From Terriglobia bacterium (GTDB taxonomy: Bacteria > Acidobacteriota > Terriglobia > Bryobacterales > Bryobacteraceae), in NCBI GenBank assembly GCA_021324615.1, contig JAJPIT010000057.1, forward strand, positions 1 to 64,000: a stretch of DNA of 64,000 nucleotides. The letters run 5' to 3'. The number at the start of each line of letters is the position of its first letter. Positions within the stretch are counted from its first letter, which is position 1. Under the pieces are notes generated by a model, which did not search any database, was not told the origin of the DNA, and saw nothing but the letters and a program-made list of their open reading frames with translations. The translations under genes and the position numbers were made by a program. Below, piece after piece: positions 28,128 through 36,707 of this stretch.

Positions 28128-28907
28128 ATGGAGCAGAGTCCCACTGCGGGCCCGGAGTTTGATCGCCTGGTCGAAATCATGCGGCGGCTGCGCGCCCCCG
28201 GCGGCTGCCCCTGGGATCGCGAGCAGAATTTTGATACCATCAAACCCTATCTGCTCGAAGAGGCCTACGAAGTGCTGGATGCGATCGACGCGCGGGACTG
28301 GCCGGCGCTGGCCGAGGAACTGGGCGATCTGCTGCTTCAGCCCGTCTTTTTCGCGCAAATGGCGGCCGAAGCGGGACACTTCACCATCGCCGATTCGCTG
28401 CGCGCCATCAACGAAAAACTCATCCGCCGCCATCCGCACGTCTTCGCGGCGGGCGACGCGAAAACCGCCGGCGACGTCAAGCGCCGCTGGGAGGAGATCA
28501 AGGCGGAAGAAAAGCCGCGCAAAACCGGGCTGCTCGACGGGATCCCCCGCGCGCTGCCGGCGCTGGTCGAAGCCCGGCAGATCTCTTCGCGCGCCGCCGG
28601 CGCCGGATTCGATTGGGAAAATGTCGAGCAGGTTTTCGAAAAGCTCGGCGAGGAAGTGCAAGAGCTGCGCAACGCCGCCGGCGCCGACTCGATCGAAGGC
28701 GAAATCGGTGATCTGCTGTTCGTCATCGTCAACATCGCGCGATTTTTTAACCTGGACCCCGAGCAGGCGCTGCGCAAAACCAACGCGAAATTCCGCCGCC
28801 GCTTCGCGCACGTCGAGCGCGGCTTGGAGGCGCGCGGCAAAAGCCCGCGCCAGGCCACGCTCGGCGAAATAGAAGAGTTGTGGCAGGACTCCAAGCGCCA
28901 TGATTGA
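28128..28907 (+). CDS. mazG: Nucleoside triphosphate pyrophosphohydrolase MazG
   Basis: A 259-residue protein with the tandem MazG layout. The first domain has LRAPGGCPWDREQ, LLEEAYEVLDAI and ELGDLLLQPVFF (EExxE...ExxD metal-binding set). The second has FEKLGEEVQEL and EIGDLLFVIVNIARF. It hydrolyses NTPs to NMP and pyrophosphate (house-cleaning). Length matches full-size bacterial MazG. Its end overlaps the next gene by 8 bases. Confidence 0.94.
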   Translation: MEQSPTAGPEFDRLVEIMRRLRAPGGCPWDREQNFDTIKPYLLEEAYEVLDAIDARDWPALAEELGDLLLQPVFFAQMAAEAGHFTIADSLRAINEKLIRRHPHVFAAGDAKTAGDVKRRWEEIKAEEKPRKTGLLDGIPRALPALVEARQISSRAAGAGFDWENVEQVFEKLGEEVQELRNAAGADSIEGEIGDLLFVIVNIARFFNLDPEQALRKTNAKFRRRFAHVERGLEARGKSPRQATLGEIEELWQDSKRHD

Positions 28908-29634
28908 AATTCGCGAGCTGCGAACACACGGCGAGTTCGCGGAGGCCGTCCGCCTCCAGCAGCTCATCTGGGGATTCGATGAAGTGGAGCTGATGCCGGT
29001 CCGCCTGTTCGTCACCGCCACCAAGGTCGGCGGGCAGGCGTTCGGCGCCTTCGATCGCGGCTGCATGATCGGGTTTTGCCTGGCCATTCCGGGAATCAAG
29101 CCGGGCGGCCAGTGCTATCTGCACAGCCACATGCTGGGAGTCAAGGCGGAGTACCGCAATGCCGGAGTGGGGCGAATGTTGAAGCTGGAACAGCGCCGGG
29201 ACGCCTTGTCGCGCGGCATCGAGCTGATGGAGTGGACCTTCGATCCGCTGGAGATCAAGAACGCGTACTTCAACATCGAGCGGCTGGGAACCATCGTGCG
29301 CCGTTATGTCTTGAACCAATACGGCACCACCACCAGCAGGCTGCACGCCGGCCTGCCCACTGACCGCTGCGTTCCCGAGTGGTGGATGGCCTCGCCGCGG
29401 ACCGAGGCGATCCTCAGCGGCGCGCCGCGCCAGCGCGAGCCGGAGCTGGCCCGCATCTCGATTCCCAGCGAGATTTACTCGATCAAGGAGAATGATCCCG
29501 CGCGCGCCCGCGAAATCCAGGCCCGCGTAAGCGATCAGTTCCAGCAATATTTCGCCCAAGGCCTGGCCGTCACCGGATTCGAGCGCACGCCGGAAGCGGG
29601 CAGCTATATCTTTTCCAAATGGGATTCCAAATAG
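28900..29634 (+). CDS. GNAT-superfamily acyltransferase (COG3375-like)
   Basis: A 244-residue predicted GNAT protein (IRELRTHGEFAEAVRLQQL start; acyl-CoA region LGVKAEYRNAGVGRMLKLEQ; MEWTFDPLEIKNAYFN). COG3375-type proteins occur beside OSBS/N-acylamino-acid racemase genes. In the pathway described in Geobacillus kaustophilus the GNAT enzyme succinylates D-amino acids before racemisation. Here it overlaps the racemase-like gene by 16 bases, supporting such a pairing. Acyl donor and acceptor are inferred, not seen. Confidence 0.82.
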   Translation: MIEIRELRTHGEFAEAVRLQQLIWGFDEVELMPVRLFVTATKVGGQAFGAFDRGCMIGFCLAIPGIKPGGQCYLHSHMLGVKAEYRNAGVGRMLKLEQRRDALSRGIELMEWTFDPLEIKNAYFNIERLGTIVRRYVLNQYGTTTSRLHAGLPTDRCVPEWWMASPRTEAILSGAPRQREPELARISIPSEIYSIKENDPARAREIQARVSDQFQQYFAQGLAVTGFERTPEAGSYIFSKWDSK

Positions 29635-30734
29635 AGCAAATCACGCTGCGGCAGATCCGCATGCCGCTGGTGCATTTCTTTGAAACCAGCTTCGGCCGCA
29701 CCTATGAGCGCCACATGGTGCTCATCGAGGCGCGCAGCGAAGGTTTATCGGGCTGGGGCGAGATCACGGCGGGCGAAAATCCGTTTTACAACGAGGAGTG
29801 GACCGAATCGGCCTGGCTGATCGCGCGGGACTTCGTCGCGCCGCGCGTTGTAAAGCACACCTTCGAGAGCGCCGGCCAGGTCGCCGAACGCACCGAGCAC
29901 ATCCGCGGCCACCGCATGGCGCGCGGCGGCGTCGAGGCCGCCATCTGGGATCTGGAAGCACGGCGCAACGGCGTTCCCCTGGCCAGGCAGATCGGCGGAG
30001 CCTCGCGCGCGGAGATCGATTGCGGGGTCTCGATCGGCATTCAGGAGTCGGTTGATCAACTTCTTCAGAAGATCGAGGCCGAAGTAGACGCCGGTTACCA
30101 GCGGATCAAAATGAAGATCAAGCCCGGCTGGGACGTCGACGTGATCCGGCAAGTGCGCCGCGCGTTTCCGAAAATCCGCCTGATGGCCGATGCCAACTCG
30201 GCCTACACGCTGGCCGACGCCCCGCTTTTGAAGCGCCTGGATGAGTTCGATCTGATGATGATCGAGCAGCCGCTCGCCCACGACGAGATCATCGATCACG
30301 CCGAGCTGCAAGCGCAGTTGAAAACGCCCATCTGCCTGGACGAATGCATCCGCAGCGCGCATCAGGCCGAGCAGGCCATCCGCCTGAAGGCCTGCGGCGT
30401 CATCAATATCAAGCTCGGCCGCGTCGGCGGCTTCCGGGAAGCCCGGCGCGTTCATGACGTCGCGCAGCGGCACGGCATCCCCGTCTGGTGCGGCGGGATG
30501 CTCGAATCCGGCATCGGGCGCGCGCACAACATCGCGCTTTCCACGCTGCCCAACTTCGTTCTGCCGGGCGACGTATCGGCCAGCAAACGCTATTGGAAGC
30601 GCGACATCATCTCGCCCGCCGTCGAAGTATCGCCGCGCGGGACCATCACCGTGCCGCAAGGCCCCGGTTTCGGCTACGACATCGATCACGATTTTCTGGA
30701 TTCGATCACCGTGCGCCGGGAGTCGGTCGGCTAG
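29619..30734 (+). CDS. o-Succinylbenzoate synthase / N-acylamino-acid racemase family protein
   Basis: A 371-residue enolase-superfamily enzyme of the MenC/NSAR group. It has the first acid-base Lys in RIKMKIKPG, metal ligands in LMADANSAY (Asp), MMIEQPL (Glu) and CLDECI (Asp), and the opposing Lys in INIKLGRVGG. The same active site supports o-succinylbenzoate synthesis (menaquinone) and N-succinylamino-acid racemisation. The coupled GNAT gene favours the racemase role, but menC function or both cannot be excluded; no other men gene is in the window. Confidence 0.88.
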   Translation: MGFQIEQITLRQIRMPLVHFFETSFGRTYERHMVLIEARSEGLSGWGEITAGENPFYNEEWTESAWLIARDFVAPRVVKHTFESAGQVAERTEHIRGHRMARGGVEAAIWDLEARRNGVPLARQIGGASRAEIDCGVSIGIQESVDQLLQKIEAEVDAGYQRIKMKIKPGWDVDVIRQVRRAFPKIRLMADANSAYTLADAPLLKRLDEFDLMMIEQPLAHDEIIDHAELQAQLKTPICLDECIRSAHQAEQAIRLKACGVINIKLGRVGGFREARRVHDVAQRHGIPVWCGGMLESGIGRAHNIALSTLPNFVLPGDVSASKRYWKRDIISPAVEVSPRGTITVPQGPGFGYDIDHDFLDSITVRRESVG

Positions 30735-30769
30735 GCCGGCCCATGCGCATGCATCGGATACCGCCGTAA

Positions 30770-32062
30770 ATGAACGATTTTTTTCAGCTCCTCCGCCGCA
30801 ACCGCAACTACCGGTTCACCTGGTCCGGGCAGGTGGTCAGCGAGGTCGGCGATAATTTCAACAACATCGCCGTGTTCAGCCTGGCGCTGGCCAATACCGG
30901 CTCGGGGCTGGTGGTCGCGCTGATCCTGATTGCGCGCGCGATTCCCGCCGTCGCCGCCGGCCCCATCGCCGGAGTTCTGCTCGACCGCTGGGATCGCCGC
31001 CGCATCATGATCGCCAGCGATCTGACGCGCGCGGTGGTCGCGCTGCTGTTCATTTTCGCCATCCCGCCCGGCCGCACCTGGCTGCTTTACGCGCTCAGCG
31101 GCGCCCTGATGTTCGCCTCGCCGTTCTTCACCAGCGGCCGCGCCTCGATTCTGCCCGCCATCGCCACCCGCGACGATCTGCACACCGCCAATTCGCTGAC
31201 CCAGCTCACCCAGTGGTCCACCACCACCATCGGCGCCTTTCTCGGAGGATTTTCGGTCAGCGCGTTCGGTTATAAAATCGCGTTCGTCTTCAACGCCATC
31301 TCATTTCTTTTTTCGGCGTGGTGCATCTGGCATCTGCGCGTCGAAAAAGGCTTCAAGGCCGAACGCCGCGGCCTGGCCGAAGATAAAGTGGTCCGGCCCT
31401 GGCATGAATACGCCGAGGGACTGCGCTATATGCGTTCCTCGCCGTTGATTCTGGCCATCGGCCTGGTCGCGGTCGGCTGGGCGACCGGCGGAGGCGCCGC
31501 CCAGATTCTCTTCAGCCTCTTCGGCGAGCAGGTGTTTCACCGCGGCGCCGCCGGAATCGGGATCATCTGGGGCTGCGCCGGCCTGGGCCTGGTTGCCGGC
31601 GCGGTGTTCGCCCACCGCCTGGGACGGAAGCTCAGCTTCAACGGATACAAGCGCACCATCTCCATCTGCTATGTGATTCATGGCGGCGCTTATATTCTGT
31701 TCAGCCAGTCGCCGACCTTCGCGCTGGCGCTGGTCTTCATCGCGCTGTCGCGCGCCGCGGTGGCGGTCAGCTCCGTGCTCAACTTTTCGCAGCTCCTGCG
31801 CCACGTCTCCGATGAGTTTCGCGGCCGCGTCTTTTCGACCGTCGAAACCTGGACCTGGCTGACCATGATGCTCTCCATGGGCATCGCCGGACTGGCGACC
31901 GTCCACGTTTCCCCGCGCCTGATCGGCGCCTGGAGCGGCGTGCTCAGCTCCACCACGGCGGTCTTCTGGGCGTGGGCCAACCTGGCCGGACGATTGCCCG
32001 AACCGGAGCTGGCCGGCGTCGATCCGGATGAGGTGGAAGTGCACGGCGATCCCACGGTGTAA
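30770..32062 (+). CDS. Major facilitator superfamily transporter
   Basis: A 430-residue protein with about 12 hydrophobic segments and the loop 2-3 motif GVLLDRWDRRRIMI. It belongs to the MFS_3/enterobactin-exporter-like branch (start RNRNYRFTWSGQVVSEVGDNF). The transported compound is unknown. It lies 35 bp after the racemase-like gene on the same strand and is followed almost immediately by an SDR gene. Confidence 0.88.
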   Translation: MNDFFQLLRRNRNYRFTWSGQVVSEVGDNFNNIAVFSLALANTGSGLVVALILIARAIPAVAAGPIAGVLLDRWDRRRIMIASDLTRAVVALLFIFAIPPGRTWLLYALSGALMFASPFFTSGRASILPAIATRDDLHTANSLTQLTQWSTTTIGAFLGGFSVSAFGYKIAFVFNAISFLFSAWCIWHLRVEKGFKAERRGLAEDKVVRPWHEYAEGLRYMRSSPLILAIGLVAVGWATGGGAAQILFSLFGEQVFHRGAAGIGIIWGCAGLGLVAGAVFAHRLGRKLSFNGYKRTISICYVIHGGAYILFSQSPTFALALVFIALSRAAVAVSSVLNFSQLLRHVSDEFRGRVFSTVETWTWLTMMLSMGIAGLATVHVSPRLIGAWSGVLSSTTAVFWAWANLAGRLPEPELAGVDPDEVEVHGDPTV

Positions 32063-32072
32063 AGATAAAGAT

Positions 32073-32780
32073 GTGTCTGCTCTCGATGGCCGCGTGATCC
32101 TGGTGACCGGCGCCGCGAAACGGATCGGCCGGGGGATCGCGCTGCGCCTGGCCGGCGAAGGCGCGCGCCTGGTGATCCACTACCATAGATCGGAGGCCGA
32201 AGCCCGCGCCACCGCGGCCGAATGCGGCAACGCCCGGCTGATCCGCGCCAACCTGGAGAGCGTCCCGGAAATTGAACGGATGTTCCAGGAAGTGGGGCCG
32301 CTCGACGCCCTGGTCAACAACGCCGCGCGCTTTTCCACCATCGATCCGCTACAGGTCACCGAAGCCGATTGGGATTTCATTCACGCGGTGAATCTGAAGG
32401 CGACGTTCTTCTGCTGCCAGCAGGCGGCGCGCGCCATGCTCGCCGGCGATGGCGGCCGCATCGTCAATATCAGCTCGCTCGGCGGCATCCGGCCCTGGTC
32501 CGGCAACGCCCACTACTGCGCTTCGAAGGCCGGCGTGATTATGCTGACGCGCGCGCTGGCCAAGGCGTTCGCGCCGAAAGTCACGGTCAATTCAGTGGCG
32601 CCCGGCGTCATTGCGTTCGGCGAGCCCGATCCGCGCGCCCGGCATCTCATCGAAAAGACGCCGGCCCGGCGCGCGGGCACCGCCGATGAGGTCGCCGGCG
32701 CCGTCCTGTATTTTCTGACCGCGACGAATTTTGTCACCGGGCAGGTGATCGCCGTCGATGGCGGGTTGAGCCAGAAATGA
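32073..32780 (+). CDS. Short-chain dehydrogenase/reductase (pteridine-reductase-like)
   Basis: A 235-residue SDR. The cofactor motif is TGAAKRIGRGIALRLAG with the basic residue typical of NADPH-preferring pteridine-reductase-like members, followed by VNNAARF, Ser in NISSLGG, YCASKAG (YxxxK) and VTGQVIAVDGG. The GTG at 32073 is preferred because the longer frame from 32028 would overlap the MFS gene by 35 bases and add a non-homologous tail. It ends with ATGA overlap to the next gene. Confidence 0.82.
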   Translation: MSALDGRVILVTGAAKRIGRGIALRLAGEGARLVIHYHRSEAEARATAAECGNARLIRANLESVPEIERMFQEVGPLDALVNNAARFSTIDPLQVTEADWDFIHAVNLKATFFCCQQAARAMLAGDGGRIVNISSLGGIRPWSGNAHYCASKAGVIMLTRALAKAFAPKVTVNSVAPGVIAFGEPDPRARHLIEKTPARRAGTADEVAGAVLYFLTATNFVTGQVIAVDGGLSQK

Positions 32781-34000
32781 TCCGCGCCGCTATCGTTTTC
32801 ATTCTGGCCGCTCTGCCGTGCGCGGCATATTCGGCGCTTTCCCATGAAGCCGTGATCGACTCGGCGTGGGAAAAGGAAATCGTCCCCCTGCTGGCGCGCA
32901 AATTTCCCGGCGCCACCGCCGATGATTTGAAGCGCGCCCACGCCTACGCCTACGGCGGCGCGCAGATCCAGGACATGGGATATTTCCCGTTCAGCTCGCA
33001 CGCCTTCAGCGATCTGACCCATTACGTCCGCAGCGGCGATTTCGTCCAGGCCATGCTCGGCGACGCGCAGTCGATCGAGGAGTACGCCTTCGCACTGGGC
33101 GCGCTGGCGCACTACGTCTCCGACAATCACGGGCATCCCGCGGTGAACCGGGCCACGGCCATGATTTATCGCGGCCTCCGGCGCAAATACGGCGCGGCGG
33201 TGACCTATGAGGACGATCCCGCCGATCATCTCAAGACCGAATTTTCCTTCGACGTGGTGCAGGTCGCGCGCGGCCTCTACGCCTCGGATCAGTATCACGA
33301 TTTCATCGGCTTCGAGGTTTCAAAGCCGCTGCTTGAACGCGCCTTTCGCGATACCTACGGCATCGATCTAAAGGAAATTTTCGGCTCGCTCGACCTCGGC
33401 ATCGGAACCTATCGCTTCACCCTCGGCAAAGTGATCCCGGAGATGACCCGCGTCGCCTGGGATTCCAAACGCTCCGATATCGAGAAACTGGCGCCCGGAA
33501 TTACCCGGTCGCGCTTCGTTTACGCCCTGCCGCGCGCCAGATATGAGAAGGACTGGGATCGGACCTACCGCCGGCCGGGATTCTTTACCCGCCTGCTGGC
33601 GTTCGTCTTCCGCTTCATACCCACCGTGGGGCCGTTTAAAGTCCTGAAGTTCAAACCGGTGCCGGAGGCCGCCGAGCGCGATTTTCTGAAAAGCTTCGAC
33701 GTGACGGTGGCCGATTACCGCGCGCTGATCCAAAGGTCACGGGCGGGCCCTTTCACGCTGCCTAATACCAATCTCGACACCGGCGAAGCCACCCAGCCGG
33801 ATCGCTATCGCCTGGCGGACCGCACCTACGCCTTGTGGCTGGATCATCTGGCCCAGGGCCAATTTGCGGGCTTGACACCGGAGATGCGCGCGAATCTGGA
33901 AAAATACTTCGCCCGCGCCAACCGGGCGCGGCTGCCGGAGAAAACCAGAGCCGAGCTGGAGCAGTTGAAGTCCGTTCGCCCGCCGGCGGGCGCGAATTAG
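32777..34000 (+). CDS. Zinc-dependent phospholipase C-family-like secreted protein
   Basis: A 407-residue protein with a signal peptide (IVFILAALPCAAYSA) and a zinc-dependent phospholipase C/S1-P1-like helical core. His and Asp residues occur in SALSHEAVIDSAWE, GAQIQDMGYFPFSSHAFSDLTHYV and ALAHYVSDNHGHPAVNR. These suggest a multi-zinc site; phospholipid or phosphoester hydrolysis is inferred. The C-terminal half (from about 240) is basic with a hydrophobic stretch (FTRLLAFVFRFIP). It is coupled to the SDR by a 4-base overlap and ends convergently at a hairpin. Confidence 0.75.
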   Translation: MIRAAIVFILAALPCAAYSALSHEAVIDSAWEKEIVPLLARKFPGATADDLKRAHAYAYGGAQIQDMGYFPFSSHAFSDLTHYVRSGDFVQAMLGDAQSIEEYAFALGALAHYVSDNHGHPAVNRATAMIYRGLRRKYGAAVTYEDDPADHLKTEFSFDVVQVARGLYASDQYHDFIGFEVSKPLLERAFRDTYGIDLKEIFGSLDLGIGTYRFTLGKVIPEMTRVAWDSKRSDIEKLAPGITRSRFVYALPRARYEKDWDRTYRRPGFFTRLLAFVFRFIPTVGPFKVLKFKPVPEAAERDFLKSFDVTVADYRALIQRSRAGPFTLPNTNLDTGEATQPDRYRLADRTYALWLDHLAQGQFAGLTPEMRANLEKYFARANRARLPEKTRAELEQLKSVRPPAGAN

Positions 34001-34016
34001 CCTAATTCGCCGGCGG
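33980..34016. terminator. Bidirectional hairpin between convergent genes
   Basis: CGAATTAG (33993-34000) and CTAATTCG (34002-34009) form an inner stem, extended by CCGCCGG (33980-33986) with CCGGCGG (34010-34016) across a 6-base bulge. It spans both stop codons. Confidence 0.5.
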
Positions 34017-34598
34017 TTTGGGATGTTTCAGCCGCGCCACATCGTCGGCAAGCTGCCGCGCGACTTTTTCCGCTACATCTGCGCTCGCGCCGCGGTACCG
34101 GGCGCCCGTGCTTTCCTGCGTGGTGGCCCAGATCACGTCGCCGTCTTTATTCACCAGGCGCACGGTGGCGAAGGCCTCGTGGCGCCGCTCGTGGATGTTG
34201 GAAGAATTTTCTTCGCCCACGCCGACGTTGATGGCGCGGCTGCTGCGCGACTCATAGCCCGAGCCCACGCCGTTGTAGCGCCCGCTGGTGCTCGATCCCG
34301 AGCTGCTGGAGGCGCCTCCGCGCACGTTGATGCCTTCGGACGTCTGGAACACGTCGGTGAAGATCAGATCCTCGGCGGCCCCGCGCATCACCAGGTCCGC
34401 GCGGTCCGGATTTTCGGTGATGATGTAGAGCTTGGTGCCTTCCAGGCTGCTGATGATCAGATCGCGCATTTGCGCGGCGGTCTCGCCGCCCGTCAGCCGG
34501 TCGACATAAATCCGCTTGCCCGTCAGAAGCTGCGGCGACAGATCGTCCTGCGCGAAAACTCCGCAGGATACCAGGATCCCCAGGGCCGCCAGTTTCAT
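34002..34598 (-). CDS. Secreted protein of unknown function
   Basis: A 198-residue protein with a signal peptide (MKLAALGILVSCGVFA). An N-terminal alpha/beta region (GKRIYVDRLTGGETAAQMRDLIISSL, RADLVMRG) is vaguely like CsgG/TolB-type N-terminal folds. A Ser/Gly-rich loop (GGASSSSGSSTSGRYNG) and a C-terminal strand region (ATVRLVNKDGDVIWATTQES) follow. It overlaps the gene upstream by 4 bases, so the two secreted proteins are co-translated. Function unknown. Confidence 0.75.
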   Translation of the reverse strand: MKLAALGILVSCGVFAQDDLSPQLLTGKRIYVDRLTGGETAAQMRDLIISSLEGTKLYIITENPDRADLVMRGAAEDLIFTDVFQTSEGINVRGGASSSSGSSTSGRYNGVGSGYESRSSRAINVGVGEENSSNIHERRHEAFATVRLVNKDGDVIWATTQESTGARYRGASADVAEKVARQLADDVARLKHPKPPAN

Positions 34599-35035
34599 CC
34601 CTTGCCCGCCTTGCGCGCCTCCTCGTCCTGATATTGGATTCGCAGCCCGGTCCGCGCTTCCAGGCTCACCAGCGTGGCTCGAATATCGTTCTTATCCACC
34701 CGGAACACCAGCGCCTGATGCCGGCCGTCCTCATCCACATAGCCCAGGCTCAAAAAATGCTTGCGCCGCTTGCTGAGCAGGAACATCGGCGAAATGACCG
34801 CCGCCATCAGCAGCCTTCGATCCACTTTTTGCCCGTATTCGAGGCTTTCAATCTTGTCGTAGGCGATCCGGATTTGCCCTTTCTTCGCGTAAAAGGCGAA
34901 GTATTGCGGATCGCGCACGTCGATGGCGCCCGCTTCGCCGCTTTGCAACTGCGCCGCGGTGCCGCCGACGTATTCAGCGCGGCTCTGCGCGTCGGCGAGC
35001 GTGGCCACCGCGAGGATCGCAGCGATCAGGCGCAT
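34595..35035 (-). CDS. Small secreted protein of unknown function
   Basis: A 146-residue protein with a signal peptide (MRLIAAILAVATLADA). The mature part (YVGGTAAQLQSGEAGAIDVRD...IRIAYDKIESLEYGQKVDRR) resembles a small beta-domain with a short hydrophobic segment (LLMAAVISPMFLL). It is upstream of and overlaps the 34598 gene (ATGA). It is divergent from the 35089 gene, with 53 bp between the starts. Confidence 0.75.
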   Translation of the reverse strand: MRLIAAILAVATLADAQSRAEYVGGTAAQLQSGEAGAIDVRDPQYFAFYAKKGQIRIAYDKIESLEYGQKVDRRLLMAAVISPMFLLSKRRKHFLSLGYVDEDGRHQALVFRVDKNDIRATLVSLEARTGLRIQYQDEEARKAGKG

Positions 35036-35065
35036 ACAGGATAGTTGGACGAAGCCGGCAAATTT

Positions 35066-35080
35066 CTCAGGTATCCTGAG
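35066..35080. promoter_or_regulatory. Palindrome overlapping a -10-like element
   Basis: CTCAGG-TAT-CCTGAG is a perfect 6-bp inverted repeat. Its centre contains TATCCT (35072-35077), 11 bases upstream of the ATG at 35089. This arrangement suits a repressor site over the promoter of the divergent pair. Confidence 0.35.
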
Positions 35081-35088
35081 AATTACCC

Positions 35089-36312
35089 ATGCAGCAGGAA
35101 GTGGTGGAAGCCGAAGGACATCTGATCGACTCGCACCTGATGGAGCAGATCTTCGACGCCGTCGTCCAGCACCAGGGCCAGTTTGAAGTGGAGCAGTTCC
35201 GCATCGGACGCACCAACGCCGAGCCGTCCTATCTTCGCTTGAAGGTGGAAACCGACCAGATGCCGCAGCTTCTGGCCCGGCTGCTCGAATTGGGCTGCGC
35301 GCCGGTGGATTCCGGCGACGCGCGGCTGGCCCGGGTCGAACGCGATTGCTGCGCTCCGGAGGATTTTTATTCGACCACCAACCACCGCACGCTGATCCGC
35401 CTCCGCGGCGAGTGGATCGAAGTCGAAAACCAGCGGATGGACGCCCTGATCGTGGTCGCCGGGCGCCGCGCGGTCTGCCGCAGACTGCGCGATCTGCGCG
35501 CCGGCGATCAGGTAGTGGCCGGAATGCGCGGCATCCGCGTGATCCCCGAATCGAAGGAGCGCGACCGGCTGGCGTTCGCCTTCATGAGCACGGAAATCTC
35601 CTCGGAGCGCCAGGTGGAAACCGCGGTGCGCCAGACCGCGGCGCTGATGGAGCAGGCGCGGGCCGCCGGCCAGCGCATCATCGTCGTCGCCGGACCGGTG
35701 GTCATTCACACCGGCGGGGCCCGGGCGCTTTCCAAGCTGATTCGCGAGGGATGGGTGGATGCGCTGCTGGCGGGAAATGCGCTTGGCGTTCACGATATCG
35801 AAGCCTCGCTGTTCGGAACCTCGCTCGGCGTGCGGCAGAGCGACGGACGCCAGGAGGAGCACGGCCACCGCAACCACATGCGCGCGATCAACGCGATATA
35901 TCATGCTGGCGGCATCGCCAAGGCAGTGGAAAGCGGGCGTTTAAAGAGCGGCGTGATGTACGAAGCGGTGAAGGCGGCAATCCCCTTCGTGCTCGCCGGA
36001 AGCTTGCGCGACGACGGCCCGCTGCCGGACACCATCACCGACATGAACCGCGCGCAGGATGCCTATGCCGAGCAGCTCCAGGGCGCCGGCCTGGTTCTCT
36101 GCTGCGGGTCGATGCTGCATTCGATCGCCGTCGGCAATATGCTCCCAAGCTGGGTGAAAATCGTCTGCGTGGACATTAATCCGGCGGTGGCGGCCAAGGT
36201 GAGCGACCGCGGCACCGGCCAGGCGATCGGCGTCGTCACCGACGTCGGATTGTTCCTGGATCTGTTATCGCGCGAAGTCGAAGGCGTGCGGCGGCTATCG
36301 GCAAGGAAATGA
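35089..36312 (+). CDS. TIGR00300-family (LOR/SDH domain) protein, ornithine-cyclodeaminase-like
   Basis: A 407-residue protein of the TIGR00300 LOR/SDH family. The N-terminal small domain (EGHLIDSHLMEQIFD) and LOR/SDH-like second half (VVAGPVVIHTGGARALSKL, DALLAGNALGVHDIEASLFGTSLG, LAGSLRDDGPLPDT) are evident; a nucleotide-binding region lies near AGLVLCCGSMLHSIAVGNM. An archaeal member was shown to be an alternative ornithine cyclodeaminase, and cyanobacterial ArgZ/AgrE proteins fuse such a domain to an arginine dihydrolase. That fusion partner is absent here. Ornithine-to-proline conversion is thus a hypothesis. It overlaps queF by 4 bases. Confidence 0.8.
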   Translation: MQQEVVEAEGHLIDSHLMEQIFDAVVQHQGQFEVEQFRIGRTNAEPSYLRLKVETDQMPQLLARLLELGCAPVDSGDARLARVERDCCAPEDFYSTTNHRTLIRLRGEWIEVENQRMDALIVVAGRRAVCRRLRDLRAGDQVVAGMRGIRVIPESKERDRLAFAFMSTEISSERQVETAVRQTAALMEQARAAGQRIIVVAGPVVIHTGGARALSKLIREGWVDALLAGNALGVHDIEASLFGTSLGVRQSDGRQEEHGHRNHMRAINAIYHAGGIAKAVESGRLKSGVMYEAVKAAIPFVLAGSLRDDGPLPDTITDMNRAQDAYAEQLQGAGLVLCCGSMLHSIAVGNMLPSWVKIVCVDINPAVAAKVSDRGTGQAIGVVTDVGLFLDLLSREVEGVRRLSARK

Positions 36313-36707
36313 AACGCCAATACACCGACGAACACGCCGAGGCCGGCGTCAAAGCTGATCTGCCCGAAATCGAAACCTGGCCGAACCAGTTCCCCACCGG
36401 ATATGAAATCGAGATCGTCATGCCGGAGTTTACCTCGGTCTGCCCCAAAACCGGCCTGCCCGATTCGGGCGTTCTGACGCTTCGCTATGTGCCCGATAAG
36501 CGCTGCCTAGAGCTGAAATCGCTCAAAATGTACACGATTTCGTATCGAAATCTGGGTATTTTTCAGGAAAACGCGGTGAACCGGATGCTGGCCGATATCG
36601 TGAAGGCGGCGCGCCCGCATGCGGCGACGCTGATCGGCGAATTTTCGCCGCGCGGCGGCGTTCGCACGAAAATCACCGCGACGTGGAGCCGCAAACGTGC
36701 GCGATGA
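36309..36707 (+). CDS. queF: NADPH-dependent 7-cyano-7-deazaguanine reductase
   Basis: A 132-residue unimodular QueF of the T-fold. The active-site Cys is in EFTSVCPKTGLPD, and the QueF motif region ELKSLKMYTISYRN is followed by FQENAVNRML. It reduces preQ0 to preQ1 in queuosine tRNA modification. Length matches short bacterial QueF. It is translationally coupled (ATGA) to the TIGR00300 gene and overlaps the methyltransferase start by 11 bases; no other queuosine gene is in the window. Confidence 0.95.
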   Translation: MKRQYTDEHAEAGVKADLPEIETWPNQFPTGYEIEIVMPEFTSVCPKTGLPDSGVLTLRYVPDKRCLELKSLKMYTISYRNLGIFQENAVNRMLADIVKAARPHAATLIGEFSPRGGVRTKITATWSRKRAR

